From IMG/VR virus record IMGVR_UViG_3300021959_006617, positions 1-51,186 of that record: a stretch of 51,186 nucleotides of DNA, one strand, 5' to 3'. The translations under genes and the position numbers were made by a program. This DNA comes from a virus. Shown here piece after piece: positions 8,148 through 15,434 of the stretch. Below the pieces are notes generated by a model. It worked only from the letters and a program-made list of their open reading frames with translations. It had not been told where the DNA came from and searched no databases. Positions within the stretch are counted from its first letter, which is position 1. Every line of letters begins with the position of its first letter.

Positions 8148-8538
8148 AGTATTCTTTATACTTGACTATGATTTGTTTCTGTGTAGCAAGTATAGTCCTT
8201 AAGTCGGCTATAGTAAGGCTTAGATCTCTATAATCGTCGGAAGTCAATCCAAATAAAACAACATATCTACCATCCGCTTCTAACTGTGAAAATACTTCGT
8301 CGGCATTCTCTCTAGTAATTATGATCCACTCTATAGGTTTAGCATCAAGCGGTGCTGGCTCTTCGATATCGAGATGTGTTTTTTCTACTGCTTCTGTCTG
8401 TACCTTGACAGTCTTCTCTTTGTCAAAGAGACCACCAAAGCTCATACATCCTGTGAGGCTAGTTAGCGACAGCAGGATCGTAATTTGGATTAGCCAATGA
8501 CGGGCATTCTCTATTGATAGTGCTTGGAGTTTTAGCAT
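8122..8538 (-). CDS. Putative o-spanin lipoprotein (Rz1-like)
   Basis: 138 aa. A signal sequence (about 15-30) ends in lipobox LTGC (C31), giving an outer-membrane lipoprotein. The mature part has a WIIITRENADEVFSQLEADG segment and a LTIADLRTILATQKQIIVKY helix suited to binding a coiled coil. It overlaps the i-spanin gene by 80 nt in another frame, the arrangement seen for Rz/Rz1. Together they would link inner and outer membranes and disrupt the latter at lysis. It is longer than lambda Rz1. Confidence 0.65.
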   Translation of the reverse strand: MLKLQALSIENARHWLIQITILLSLTSLTGCMSFGGLFDKEKTVKVQTEAVEKTHLDIEEPAPLDAKPIEWIIITRENADEVFSQLEADGRYVVLFGLTSDDYRDLSLTIADLRTILATQKQIIVKYKEYYESNENGN

Positions 8539-8959
8539 TTTTTTCCTCTTCTGTTAATGGTGCACCTGATGCGATTTCTAAACAACGCAGTGCGTTGATA
8601 GTACCTCTATTAATTTTCTTTTGTATCAATGCTGGTTTTTCAAAAGCCAATCTACCGATATCTCTAGCTTGTCCATCAGCACCTTCTGCGAAACGATTTT
8701 TTAGTGCGTCTGTGTCTTTGGTTTGGTTCTTAATAGTTTCGTTTAACTCATTATTGATCTGTTTAATCTGTTGTTGTTCAGCTTGTATTTTAGCTATGAG
8801 GATCTGTTGTTGCTCTAACCCATCTTCTAGTTTCTTAGAATTCTCTCTGCTGACTGCTAGATTAGCCTGTAGGTTTGAAACATAATATAATCCACCTGCT
8901 ACGATACAGACTATCATCAGCATAGCAATCATCTTAATCGCGCCACCTGCACCAAACAT
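8459..8959 (-). CDS. Putative i-spanin (Rz-like)
   Basis: 166 aa. One N-terminal membrane segment (about 8-27) is followed by a long coiled coil (about 30-90) rich in Gln, Glu, Lys and Asn, then a periplasmic tail with two cysteines (RCLEIASG and RECPSL). Membrane anchor plus coiled coil next to an endolysin and an overlapping lipoprotein gene is the standard i-spanin pattern. It starts 1 nt after the endolysin stop. Confidence 0.7.
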   Translation of the reverse strand: MFGAGGAIKMIAMLMIVCIVAGGLYYVSNLQANLAVSRENSKKLEDGLEQQQILIAKIQAEQQQIKQINNELNETIKNQTKDTDALKNRFAEGADGQARDIGRLAFEKPALIQKKINRGTINALRCLEIASGAPLTEEEKNAKTPSTINRECPSLANPNYDPAVAN

Positions 8960-8960
8960 A

Positions 8961-9590
8961 TTATACTCCTAATACTTCTAAAGCGTGAGCGTAGTGTTTC
9001 TTACGATCCTCTAAACCGATAGTACCACCGTTGATACGTTTAGTAAGGGTAAGGATATCACCTTCGTCTGCCCACTTGTTAAGGTCGTTCTGTTCCCAGA
9101 AGAAGCAAGCTGATTGTACAGCACCTTCGAATGTTTCTAGATATTCTGGAACATCTTCTACGTCCATATCCAATGATGCCGCGAACCAAGTATAGTTCTC
9201 TCTGCCTGTCAATTGGATGAGACCTCTACCACAGAATTTCCAACCATCGCCTGAATCAGTGTCACCGTTGCCCATCCTGCTGGCATAAACTACGTTAGCG
9301 ATTTTCTCTGGCTGTCTATGATAATCTTCTGCATCGCGTCCAGCGTTCTTGAAATATTTTGGAAACACTCTATCTAATGCTTCTGCTGAATAGTTTAGAT
9401 TTTCTTTGAGCCATTTAAAGTTACCTGACTCGTGTGCGCATTGTGCGATAAATGCCGCTAATCTTTCTTTGGTATTGATTTCGTACTCTGGACAAATCTT
9501 AGAAATAGCTTCGTGCCATTCTGTGAGCTTGTCGTGATCGCCGATAAGTTCTTTTAAATGCTCTTTTGTGAAATCAAAATCAAATGCCAT
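8961..9590 (-). CDS. GH19-family endolysin
   Basis: 209 aa chitinase-class-I/GH19-type hydrolase used by phages to cut the peptidoglycan glycan chain. AHESGNFKWLKENLNYS (52-68) carries the catalytic Glu (E54). GRGLIQLTGRENY (121-133) and TKRINGG near the C-terminus are the other signatures. There is no signal peptide, so a holin would be needed for export; none is evident in the window. It is the first enzyme of the lysis cassette, followed by the spanins. Confidence 0.9.
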   Translation of the reverse strand: MAFDFDFTKEHLKELIGDHDKLTEWHEAISKICPEYEINTKERLAAFIAQCAHESGNFKWLKENLNYSAEALDRVFPKYFKNAGRDAEDYHRQPEKIANVVYASRMGNGDTDSGDGWKFCGRGLIQLTGRENYTWFAASLDMDVEDVPEYLETFEGAVQSACFFWEQNDLNKWADEGDILTLTKRINGGTIGLEDRKKHYAHALEVLGV

Positions 9591-9593
9591 AAA

Positions 9594-10343
9594 TTAAATC
9601 CTTTGTAATATCATTGAATGTTTACCGTTATTGAAAACAAAACCTTCATTGGTTTTTAAAATATCGTAATCGCCCATCACTTTAGTAAGCCAGAATACTT
9701 CCGCGGCTGTCTCATCATCATACACCACAGTGTTATCTGTACCTTCTAATACTGTTTCTGTGTCGCCCTCTTTAATCAATTTTAATTGTACTTTGACATC
9801 GAATGGTTTATAGAATGTTAATACATCTCCATCTATAGATAAATCATCCATCAATGTTTTATTAAAGAAAGTTTTCAATCCTTCCACACGTACCTGTTGC
9901 ATCATATTTTCATAGAGTCTAGGTGTGCTGGGAATATGTTCTCTTAGGTTTTCTTCTGTGGCTTCATAAGTTTTTTCTTGCTTATGATATTTGAATTTCC
10001 AATCTGAGATGTCTGTGAGTTTTTTGACACCGTATAATATTTCTTTGATATTTTCTGCTAGCTGGGGAGTACGGGATAATTCTACGAATACTGTATATTC
10101 ACCGTATTCATTTTCACCTGCGGATACATCTGAATCTAGTACAAAGTCATATCCTTTTTCTATAAACTCCATCATATCTTTAGCAGGGCTTCTATCTTTT
10201 ACACAGAAGCTTACTACCGCTACATCTGGATCTTCACCCATCTTAGATTTAAAAGTATCTACTTCGAAAGTATCCCAAACCATATCTTTGAGATCTTGAG
10301 GACGTAACCCTTCTTCTAGTACTTTATTCTGCTGATTGGTCAT
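9594..10343 (-). CDS. Conserved T4-like phage hypothetical protein
   Basis: 249 aa, acidic and soluble, no catalytic motif seen. A segment near residues 30-60 (FKSKMGEDPDVAVVSFCV, then DRSPAKDMMEFIEKGY) is of a type I associate with conserved marine myophage proteins of unknown role. It overlaps the preceding gene by 20 nt and shares a transcript with the lysis genes under the late-type promoter at 10871, which hints at a virion or late function (inference). Confidence 0.6.
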   Translation of the reverse strand: MTNQQNKVLEEGLRPQDLKDMVWDTFEVDTFKSKMGEDPDVAVVSFCVKDRSPAKDMMEFIEKGYDFVLDSDVSAGENEYGEYTVFVELSRTPQLAENIKEILYGVKKLTDISDWKFKYHKQEKTYEATEENLREHIPSTPRLYENMMQQVRVEGLKTFFNKTLMDDLSIDGDVLTFYKPFDVKVQLKLIKEGDTETVLEGTDNTVVYDDETAAEVFWLTKVMGDYDILKTNEGFVFNNGKHSMILQRI

Positions 10344-10854
10344 TAGCCATTTCCTGTGCTTGTTGTTCTGCTGGTTCTACTTGAGCATTAACACCACCAT
10401 AGTTAGATAGTATATCTGCTACTTTGTTCTTGTCTAATTCTGTATAGCCACGTGTGATATCGTGCATTAGTTTTTTAGGCATCGCGATTTTTACTAACCA
10501 TACTGGTTGTTGATCGATTTTACCTTTGCGTGTTCCAGGACGTATATCATCTGGTGTTTTGATCTTGCGCACACGATTGAAAACGCTTTCACCGTATTGT
10601 ACTTTACAACCGTATTCTGTTAATCGTTTGCCGCCTGCAGGTTCTGGCATCTTTTCTCTAGGCCACATAAATGTGCATTCTACGAAGTAGCGATTTTCTT
10701 TAGGACCTTCTACTAGCTCTCCATCGATCCAATTAGCATACACATAGGTATCTAATTCATCGAATACTCGTTCGAAGTCTTTTAGTATGTTTAAACTATT
10801 GTTAGAACCATAAATCTGTTCTACGTTTTTAATAATGTCTTTGATGTCTGCCAT
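10324..10854 (-). CDS. Conserved T4-like phage hypothetical protein
   Basis: 176 aa, soluble, not recognised beyond looking like a conserved T4-like phage protein. Middle segment YANWIDGELVEGP and ECTFMWPREKMPEP (about 38-72), C-terminal Gln/Ala-rich tail. It is the first gene of the late lysis operon. The start is supported by GGGAGA about 6 nt upstream and a late-type promoter at 10871-10878. Confidence 0.6.
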   Translation of the reverse strand: MADIKDIIKNVEQIYGSNNSLNILKDFERVFDELDTYVYANWIDGELVEGPKENRYFVECTFMWPREKMPEPAGGKRLTEYGCKVQYGESVFNRVRKIKTPDDIRPGTRKGKIDQQPVWLVKIAMPKKLMHDITRGYTELDKNKVADILSNYGGVNAQVEPAEQQAQEMANDQSAE

Positions 10855-10870
10855 AGAATGTCTCCCAATG

Positions 10871-10878
10871 TATTTATC
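10871..10878 (-). promoter_or_regulatory. Late-type promoter GATAAATA for the lysis operon
   Basis: Minus-strand GATAAATAC, 16 nt before the ATG at 10854. Predicted +1 (about 10865) falls at the GGGAGA ribosome binding site, so the leader would be very short. Confidence 0.6.
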
Positions 10879-10920
10879 TATCGTTTTCTTTATATTAACT
10901 TATTATTTCTGGATTAATAT

Positions 10921-10928
10921 AGTAAATA
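10921..10928 (+). promoter_or_regulatory. Late-type promoter AGTAAATA for phoH
   Basis: AGTAAATAC on the plus strand matches the NNTAAATA set. Predicted +1 (about 10934) is just before the hairpin at 10936-10976. Confidence 0.45.
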
Positions 10929-10935
10929 CTTTTGT

Positions 10936-10976
10936 GTTCGGTCGCGGACACAAAGCATAATCGGTCCGTGCCGAAC
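10936..10976 (+). promoter_or_regulatory. Structured leader hairpin upstream of phoH
   Basis: GTTCGG (10936-10941) pairs with CCGAAC (10971-10976), and CGGAC (10945-10949) with GTCCG (10964-10968), leaving a small internal loop and a 14-nt apical loop. It is the most GC-rich patch of its surroundings. An alternative small hairpin TTTGTGT/ACACAAA (10931-10952) competes with the left arm. The SD AAGGAGGG (10990-10997) lies downstream and unpaired. There is no T-run, so it is not a terminator. Confidence 0.65.
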
Positions 10977-11007
10977 TTCTTAAAATCTTAAGGAGGGCAT
11001 ACCTTTT

Positions 11008-11730
11008 ATGAAGCGAAAAAAAGCAACCTCAACAGCACTTCTAGATCGAACACCGTTCGATTTTGATCAAAGACTCCAAGAAAGACGAACCAACCATAAA
11101 GTTTATCCTAAGAACCTAAGCCAAGAAAACTATCTGTTGAAACTCAACGATGAGTCTAAACAAGTAATTTTTGCTGTCGGTCCTGCAGGAACGGGTAAAA
11201 CTATGTTGGCAGTACAGTGGGCCATTGATCAGATGAAACACGGTGATAAACAAAGGATCATAATAACAAGACCTGCTGTTTCGGTTGATGAGCAACACGG
11301 CTTCCTTCCAGGCGATCTAAACGAGAAAATGGAACCCTGGACGAAACCAATCTTTGATATAGTCAAGGAGAACTTCGACTATAGACGTATACAAACTATG
11401 ATAAAAGAGGGGGTGATAGAAACAAGTCCATTGGCTTACATGAGGGGGCGTACTTTTAAGGACGCAGTTATCATAGCTGACGAGATGCAGAATGCTACTC
11501 CAAGTCAGATGAAGATGTTATTGACGAGATTAGGACAAGGATCTAAAATGGTCGTGACTGGTGATCTACAGCAGGCAGACCGGCCATCCGAAAACGGATT
11601 ATTAGAATTCCTTGGGTTATATAATAACTTTGAGAATCATCGATATGTAGATATGTGCCACTTCACTATAAGTGATGTCGAGAGACATGAGGCAGTTAAA
11701 GAGATACTAGCAATTTACGGAGACTCTTGA
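11008..11730 (+). CDS. phoH: PhoH-family ATPase
   Basis: 240 aa P-loop NTPase of the PhoH/PhoL family, very common in marine phages. Walker A GPAGTGKT (58-65), TRPAVSVDEQHGFLPGD (88-104) and Walker B VIIADE (154-159) are intact. It has the ATPase domain only, with no PIN or KH domain. Its biological role is uncertain; RNA metabolism and phosphate stress have been proposed. It is the only plus-strand gene in the first 28 kb, with a strong SD (AAGGAGGG) and a structured leader. It converges on the DUF2452 gene with a 16-nt overlap. Confidence 0.93.
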   Translation: MKRKKATSTALLDRTPFDFDQRLQERRTNHKVYPKNLSQENYLLKLNDESKQVIFAVGPAGTGKTMLAVQWAIDQMKHGDKQRIIITRPAVSVDEQHGFLPGDLNEKMEPWTKPIFDIVKENFDYRRIQTMIKEGVIETSPLAYMRGRTFKDAVIIADEMQNATPSQMKMLLTRLGQGSKMVVTGDLQQADRPSENGLLEFLGLYNNFENHRYVDMCHFTISDVERHEAVKEILAIYGDS

Positions 11731-12227
11731 GGTGGGGGAGTGTAACTCTCCCCATCTTCTCCTACTTCGATCCAAGTATAATCACCCAACCATTTGACAC
11801 GGGTGATGTACTCATACTCTTCTGGAGGTCGACCGCTCCAGTCGTTAGGTCCCATTATGCTTAAGATATGCTTTTCTTTTCTAGTATGATATACTAACCA
11901 ATATACCTTGCCATGATACGTTTCAAATTCATATTCAGCGGCATGTACGCTGTCAGTTACTTCCAGCCTCCATTGTAAATCACGAGCTTGTTTTTGTAGA
12001 ACATTTACCACTTCCATGATCCTATCATATTCTTGTTTGGCGTGCATGCGTGCGACGTTAACCATCAAGTCTTTACGCTTCTCGATAGGAATCATATCGA
12101 ATTTTGGACCACCTACTTCTGTAGGGTATTTGCTGGAATTACGATTGAAGAATGGTATTAAGCTATCGCCGACATTGGCATCATAGCTATCTCTACCTTT
12201 AGCTATGTTTGATTTCTTTTTTGCCAA
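11715..12227 (-). CDS. DUF2452 family protein
   Basis: 170 aa. ARMHAKQEYDRIMEVV (about 59-74) and the YHGKVYWLVYH, GPNDW and VKWLGDYTW segments identify the DUF2452 family found in T4-like marine phages; function unknown. The start is a TTG codon (12227-12225): the family normally begins MAKKKSN, exactly what follows. It is 4 nt downstream of the clamp-loader gene, suggesting a replication-linked transcript. Confidence 0.82.
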   Translation of the reverse strand: MAKKKSNIAKGRDSYDANVGDSLIPFFNRNSSKYPTEVGGPKFDMIPIEKRKDLMVNVARMHAKQEYDRIMEVVNVLQKQARDLQWRLEVTDSVHAAEYEFETYHGKVYWLVYHTRKEKHILSIMGPNDWSGRPPEEYEYITRVKWLGDYTWIEVGEDGESYTPPPQESP

Positions 12228-12231
12228 AACG

Positions 12232-13146
12232 TTATAGCCTTGCTAGTTTAACTAGTACCGCGGCTAAGTTGACTTCTGGATCTACTACCAAAGTATGATC
12301 CACCATGCCCTGTTTGATTATGATGATAGCGGAATCTTGCTGTGCTTCGTCACCAAAGATATCCAAGTTGTCATACAACCAACGATACACTTCTTCCATC
12401 TCTTCAGCACGTAGTTTGCCACACAGTAGTTTTCTCGCATCACGGATCTTACCTGCTTTAAATAAATCAACCATTTCAAACTTCCAGTCCTGTGATCCTT
12501 CATCACCTTTGTTCGGAGAGTGTAAAGCACCTTCCGACACGTTCTGCTGTACCATATTGATACATTTACGCAAATCTGGATAAGCCACTTTGACATAGTT
12601 GTCTAACACGTCAAGCTCAAACTGTATGCCTTCTTCTACCAAGATAGTCGCTACCCTTGCTGTGAATTCAGTTTGATCGATACGTTCTACGTGGAAGCCT
12701 TGGCAACGTGAATGCAGTGCTGGAATAATCCTGTTTGGATAGTTACAGGTTAGTATGAATCTCGCTGTCGAATGATATTCTTCCATGACCCCACGCAACG
12801 CCGCTTGTGCGTTCGGTGACAAGTAATCAGCCTCATCTAACAGCACTACTTTAAATGGACCGAACGGAATAGTCTGCACGAAGTTAACTACTTTGTCACG
12901 GACATCTTCTACGGAGTTCGTTCTCGAAGCGTTGATCTCTAACACATCATAATCTTCAACACCGAGTTCATTGACTAGCATCTTAGCCATAGTAGTCTTG
13001 CCGATACCAGCAGAACCACTGAACAACAAATGAGGAATGCTAGCGTCCTTGATCCAAGTCTGTACCTGTTTCTTCTGTGCCTCGTCACGGAACACATATC
13101 CATCTATCTTTTTAGGACGATACTTTTCTACCCATAGCTCTTTCAT
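12232..13146 (-). CDS. 44: Sliding clamp loader large subunit (T4 gp44-like)
   Basis: 304 aa AAA+ ATPase of the RFC/gp44 family. It opens the sliding clamp and loads it onto DNA for the replicase. Walker A GSAGIGKT (44-51), Walker B LLDEAD (102-107) and the SRC arginine-finger motif (146-148) are present. The opening WVEKYRPK is the classic clamp-loader start. The small subunit (gp62) and clamp (gp45) are not in the window. It overlaps the MazG-like gene by 4 nt. Confidence 0.92.
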   Translation of the reverse strand: MKELWVEKYRPKKIDGYVFRDEAQKKQVQTWIKDASIPHLLFSGSAGIGKTTMAKMLVNELGVEDYDVLEINASRTNSVEDVRDKVVNFVQTIPFGPFKVVLLDEADYLSPNAQAALRGVMEEYHSTARFILTCNYPNRIIPALHSRCQGFHVERIDQTEFTARVATILVEEGIQFELDVLDNYVKVAYPDLRKCINMVQQNVSEGALHSPNKGDEGSQDWKFEMVDLFKAGKIRDARKLLCGKLRAEEMEEVYRWLYDNLDIFGDEAQQDSAIIIIKQGMVDHTLVVDPEVNLAAVLVKLARL

Positions 13147-13391
13147 TCGACTAAGTTACTCCACGTTTTTAGTTTGTCTTTTTTATATTGTACACGATTT
13201 TCTAGCTCTTGCCAACTGACATAATCCCATTTTTGTAAAAGTTCTAACATACAAAGGACATCGCCCGCTTCATCCTGTAAGTCCTTTAATGATTTCTCAT
13301 CAGCACCTCTGCGTAGCACCTTTGAACAGGCTTGTATGAGCTCACCGCATTCTTCCATAGTGATTACAAATAGCTGTGTGCGTTCATCCAT
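13143..13391 (-). CDS. MazG-like nucleotide pyrophosphohydrolase
   Basis: 82 aa, all-alpha. MEECGELIQACSKVLRRG then LQDEAGDVLCML reproduces the EExxE...ExxxD metal-binding pattern of the MazG superfamily. Single-domain phage MazG proteins hydrolyse nucleoside triphosphates and have been proposed to adjust dNTP or alarmone pools. It overlaps the clamp loader (4 nt) and the gene upstream (8 nt). Confidence 0.8.
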   Translation of the reverse strand: MDERTQLFVITMEECGELIQACSKVLRRGADEKSLKDLQDEAGDVLCMLELLQKWDYVSWQELENRVQYKKDKLKTWSNLVE

Positions 13392-13542
13392 TCTGTTTCT
13401 CCTGTTTATATTTTGCTTTCAAAAACCATTTCCATTTACGGAAATAATCTTCTGGACTGCCGGTAACCTGTCGATGTTCCCACGCTTCGACTTCATCTCG
13501 ATATTCAAACCATTTATCATATACCCATAGTCTAAAATCCAT
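13384..13542 (-). CDS. Small hypothetical protein
   Basis: 52 aa starting MDFRLWVYDKWFEYR, very rich in Trp and charged residues. I use the ATG at 13542 because it sits directly after the upstream stop (TAATATG) and because the 17 extra residues of the longer reading frame overlap the previous gene. No known motif; probably a short amphipathic helical protein. Confidence 0.55.
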   Translation of the reverse strand: MDFRLWVYDKWFEYRDEVEAWEHRQVTGSPEDYFRKWKWFLKAKYKQEKQNG

Positions 13543-13543
13543 A

Positions 13544-13750
13544 TTACACGTTCCACTCTTTCTTTTCATCAAGGGCATATTTTGCCATTTCAATATACTC
13601 TTTGTCCTCTCCGTCTAATGCTGACCAAAACTTAACAACGCTTTCGATCACATCAAAAACATATTCTGGACGATGCAGATGTGTGTTGCTTTCCATCAAC
13701 TGCTGTAGATGGTCCATACGATCGTCGATTCGTTGTCTTAGATCGCTCAT
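13544..13750 (-). CDS. Small hypothetical helical protein
   Basis: 68 aa, predicted all-helical and acidic, start MSDLRQRIDDRMDHL. Not recognised. It overlaps the small membrane protein upstream by 4 nt (ATGA) and is one of a chain of short genes between the MazG-like and cytidylyltransferase genes. Confidence 0.6.
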   Translation of the reverse strand: MSDLRQRIDDRMDHLQQLMESNTHLHRPEYVFDVIESVVKFWSALDGEDKEYIEMAKYALDEKKEWNV

Positions 13751-13914
13751 ACTAGTTCTTCTGCTATTCCTACTATTTCAGCTACTAATAAACAAGCGCC
13801 AGCTACTGTTAGCCATACGTTACCGAGGAGCATCAATGCTACAGCCCCTACGATTCTAATCGCGCTCTTGACTATTGATAGTTGTAGATGTTTCTTGGGA
13901 TCTGGTTGTTTCAT
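13747..13914 (-). CDS. Small membrane protein
   Basis: 55 aa: MKQPDPKKHLQLSIVKSAIR followed by about 25 hydrophobic residues and an acidic end (IAEEL). One long or two short membrane segments (about 18-50) with an amphipathic basic N-terminus, so an inner-membrane location is likely. Function unknown; a holin or antiholin is possible from size and topology, but it lies away from the lysis cassette. The stop overlaps the next ATG (ATGA). Confidence 0.65.
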   Translation of the reverse strand: MKQPDPKKHLQLSIVKSAIRIVGAVALMLLGNVWLTVAGACLLVAEIVGIAEELV

Positions 13915-14002
13915 AATTACCTCTCTTTAATTCAGTTGTTAATTGACAAGGAATCCAGCTACAGTTTGGTTTCCATTCTTTCTTACAGATTTCGCAAATC
14001 AT
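13856..14002 (-). CDS. Possible small four-cysteine protein
   Basis: 48 aa from the ATG at 14002. C3, C6, C14 and C19 (MICEICKKEW, then NCSWIPC) could form a zinc-ribbon-like knot; the rest is polar and unstructured. It overlaps the membrane-protein gene by 59 nt in another frame and the upstream gene by 20 nt. The clustered cysteines support a real gene, but the overlap and low complexity of the tail leave doubt. Confidence 0.4.
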   Translation of the reverse strand: MICEICKKEWKPNCSWIPCQLTTELKRGNYETTRSQETSTTINSQERD

Positions 14003-14213
14003 TTCGCCTCCTAAAATAAATCCTCCATAGAGCGGATCTAGTCATACTCACTAACATAAAAATCAGTGCTATTCCAAAACTATCTAATATAGTAGGGTGT
14101 AGTCCAAACCAAGGAAACACCAGCATCTGTATAGCAACGGCTAAAATAAAACCACTGCCTACATCAATGATACTTTCTAATACATCACGATTCATTTTTT
14201 TTGCTTTCTGCAT
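13983..14213 (-). CDS. DUF7220-like two-helix membrane protein
   Basis: 76 aa with two membrane helices (about 18-36 and 43-60) and a basic C-terminus (RRRNDLRN). The MQKAKKMNRDVLESI opening and the FPWFGL turn between helices resemble small phage proteins of the DUF7220 type. Function unknown. I kept the ATG at 14213 rather than 14195 because the longer N-terminus fits the family. Confidence 0.6.
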   Translation of the reverse strand: MQKAKKMNRDVLESIIDVGSGFILAVAIQMLVFPWFGLHPTILDSFGIALIFMLVSMTRSALWRIYFRRRNDLRNL

Positions 14214-14601
14214 CTAATACTCTTTTCCTTAGTTCTGTGCTTGAGAAACTGTGTCTCCTGCTATTGAAATAGCATTCTATGTCAAGCTCTCTACCTGTGA
14301 AATGTTTGTCTTTGTATTCTTCGCCTAGTATCCTAACATCTATTTTATATGACTGCAGGATATCTAAAAGCTCTTTTTCTGTGGCATAGACCACGATTTC
14401 ATCTACGTACCTGCAGGCTTGTAACTGTGTGTATCTCTCAAACACTGTTTGTATGGGGTTGTTCTTTTCTGGTCTATCAATAGTAGGATCAGTCTGTAAT
14501 CCAACGATTAGATATTCGCACTGTGTTCGTGCTTCTTTGAGCATCATGATATGCCCAGCGTGGAATAGATCGAATGTGGAGCAGGTAAATCCTGTTTTCA
14601 T
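14185..14601 (-). CDS. Glycerol-3-phosphate cytidylyltransferase-like enzyme (TagD family)
   Basis: 138 aa, standard length. Transfers CMP from CTP to glycerol-3-phosphate or a similar sugar-alcohol phosphate. HAGH (14-17) and RRHSFSSTELRKR (115-127, containing the SSTELRKR-type signature) are intact, so it is probably active. With KdsA and a glycosyltransferase elsewhere, it suggests the phage alters envelope polysaccharide or lipid precursors (inference). It follows a perfect sigma70-type promoter lying inside the upstream gene. Confidence 0.83.
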   Translation of the reverse strand: MKTGFTCSTFDLFHAGHIMMLKEARTQCEYLIVGLQTDPTIDRPEKNNPIQTVFERYTQLQACRYVDEIVVYATEKELLDILQSYKIDVRILGEEYKDKHFTGRELDIECYFNSRRHSFSSTELRKRVLDAESKKNES

Positions 14602-14607
14602 ATAATA

Positions 14608-14841
14608 TCAGTCATTGTTTTTTAATAACTTTATTATACGCTTTTTCTCCATTGTTGTCAACCATTCATTTTCTTCATTGAAGGTTGGGCACTCTTTGAG
14701 TGCGTCATCTATTAAAAATTTGAGTGTGTAGAGGTCTTGTTTGTAACCCCAGGCGACAAATCCATCGTTGTGTGGATTTTTGCATTGGAAGGACAGCGCC
14801 CATATTTCATGGGCTATTGTTTCAATGTCTGGTTTATCCAC
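14608..14841 (-). CDS. Small hypothetical protein, GTG start
   Basis: 77 aa, soluble helical protein, not recognised (MDKPDIETIAHEIWALSF opening). It begins with GTG at 14841, overlapping the stop of the GroES-like gene (TAGTG). The promoter for the next gene is embedded in its last codons. Confidence 0.55.
   Translation of the reverse strand: MDKPDIETIAHEIWALSFQCKNPHNDGFVAWGYKQDLYTLKFLIDDALKECPTFNEENEWLTTMEKKRIIKLLKNND
14633..14661 (-). promoter_or_regulatory. Consensus sigma70-type promoter for the cytidylyltransferase gene
   Basis: Minus strand TTGACA (14656-14661), 17-nt spacer, TATAAT (14633-14638), a perfect match inside the 3' end of the 14608 gene. Predicted +1 about 14626, a 25-nt leader without a clear SD. 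Confidence 0.8.
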
Positions 14842-15203
14842 TATATCTCTTGACCGATAAATGCTTTATCTGTTTCGGAAGGTTCAGTATCACTGATTGC
14901 TAGTATCGATTCGTTTTCAACACGGCTAATCAATCTTTCGCCTTCACCGTCATCTATCAACGATGCTCTAGTCCAACGACCATGCTCTACTAAGATCCAC
15001 TGTCCTTCTTTGATAGTTTCTTGTCTAGGACCTACTTTATAGACACGTCCCCATCTAGGATGTACACCGTGTGCTTTAGCATTATCACTACGTAATATGA
15101 TACCTGAATTAAGTTTTACCTCTCCGAAATTCATATCAGTAACTATAACATCATCTCGGATCGCTTTAATTTTTACTTTTTTTGCTTCATACACACTAGA
15201 CAT
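14841..15203 (-). CDS. GroES-like co-chaperonin (functional analogue of T4 gp31)
   Basis: 120 aa. The N-terminal KIKAIRDDVIV strand, the SGIILRSDNA stretch in the mobile-loop position (about 33-42), the GRVYKVGP strand and the EGQWILVEHGRWT turn follow the GroES beta-barrel order; ILAISD near the C-terminus matches the end of GroES. It probably caps host GroEL to fold phage proteins. Its roof loop is divergent and it carries about 15 extra C-terminal residues. It sits in the replication-side operon with the DnaE-like fragment. Confidence 0.75.
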   Translation of the reverse strand: MSSVYEAKKVKIKAIRDDVIVTDMNFGEVKLNSGIILRSDNAKAHGVHPRWGRVYKVGPRQETIKEGQWILVEHGRWTRASLIDDGEGERLISRVENESILAISDTEPSETDKAFIGQEI

Positions 15204-15206
15204 TTG

Positions 15207-15434
15207 TTATCCTTTCTTTCTTGATGGTACATCTTCTTTAATAGCACGTGGATTATCTTTGTAATATTCTTTCATTAATTCTTCACGTGTTTTAACAACC
15301 TTGCCACCGGGACCTAATAGATCTCCCCTAGCATTTAATTTTGCATTACCCACTGCAGGTGTTGTTTCGTGTTTGAGACTAAGTTTTTCCATATCAATCT
15401 CTTTACCACGAACGCTTGTATATACTTTACCCAT
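15207..15434 (-). CDS. Conserved small T4-like phage protein
   Basis: 75 aa. MGKVYTSVRGKEIDMEKL and GNAKLNARGDLLGPGG resemble a short basic protein I associate with many T4-like cyanophages and relatives; function unknown. Soluble, lysine-rich, no cysteine. TAATG-coupled to the DnaE-like gene upstream and 3 nt before the GroES-like gene. Confidence 0.65.
   Translation of the reverse strand: MGKVYTSVRGKEIDMEKLSLKHETTPAVGNAKLNARGDLLGPGGKVVKTREELMKEYYKDNPRAIKEDVPSRKKG

Noticed and set aside
11735-11753. GGGGAG/CTCCCC hairpin at the phoH/DUF2452 convergence, considered as a bidirectional terminator
   Set aside because: No T-run on either side, and it is fully explained by Pro-rich codons at the DUF2452 C-terminus.
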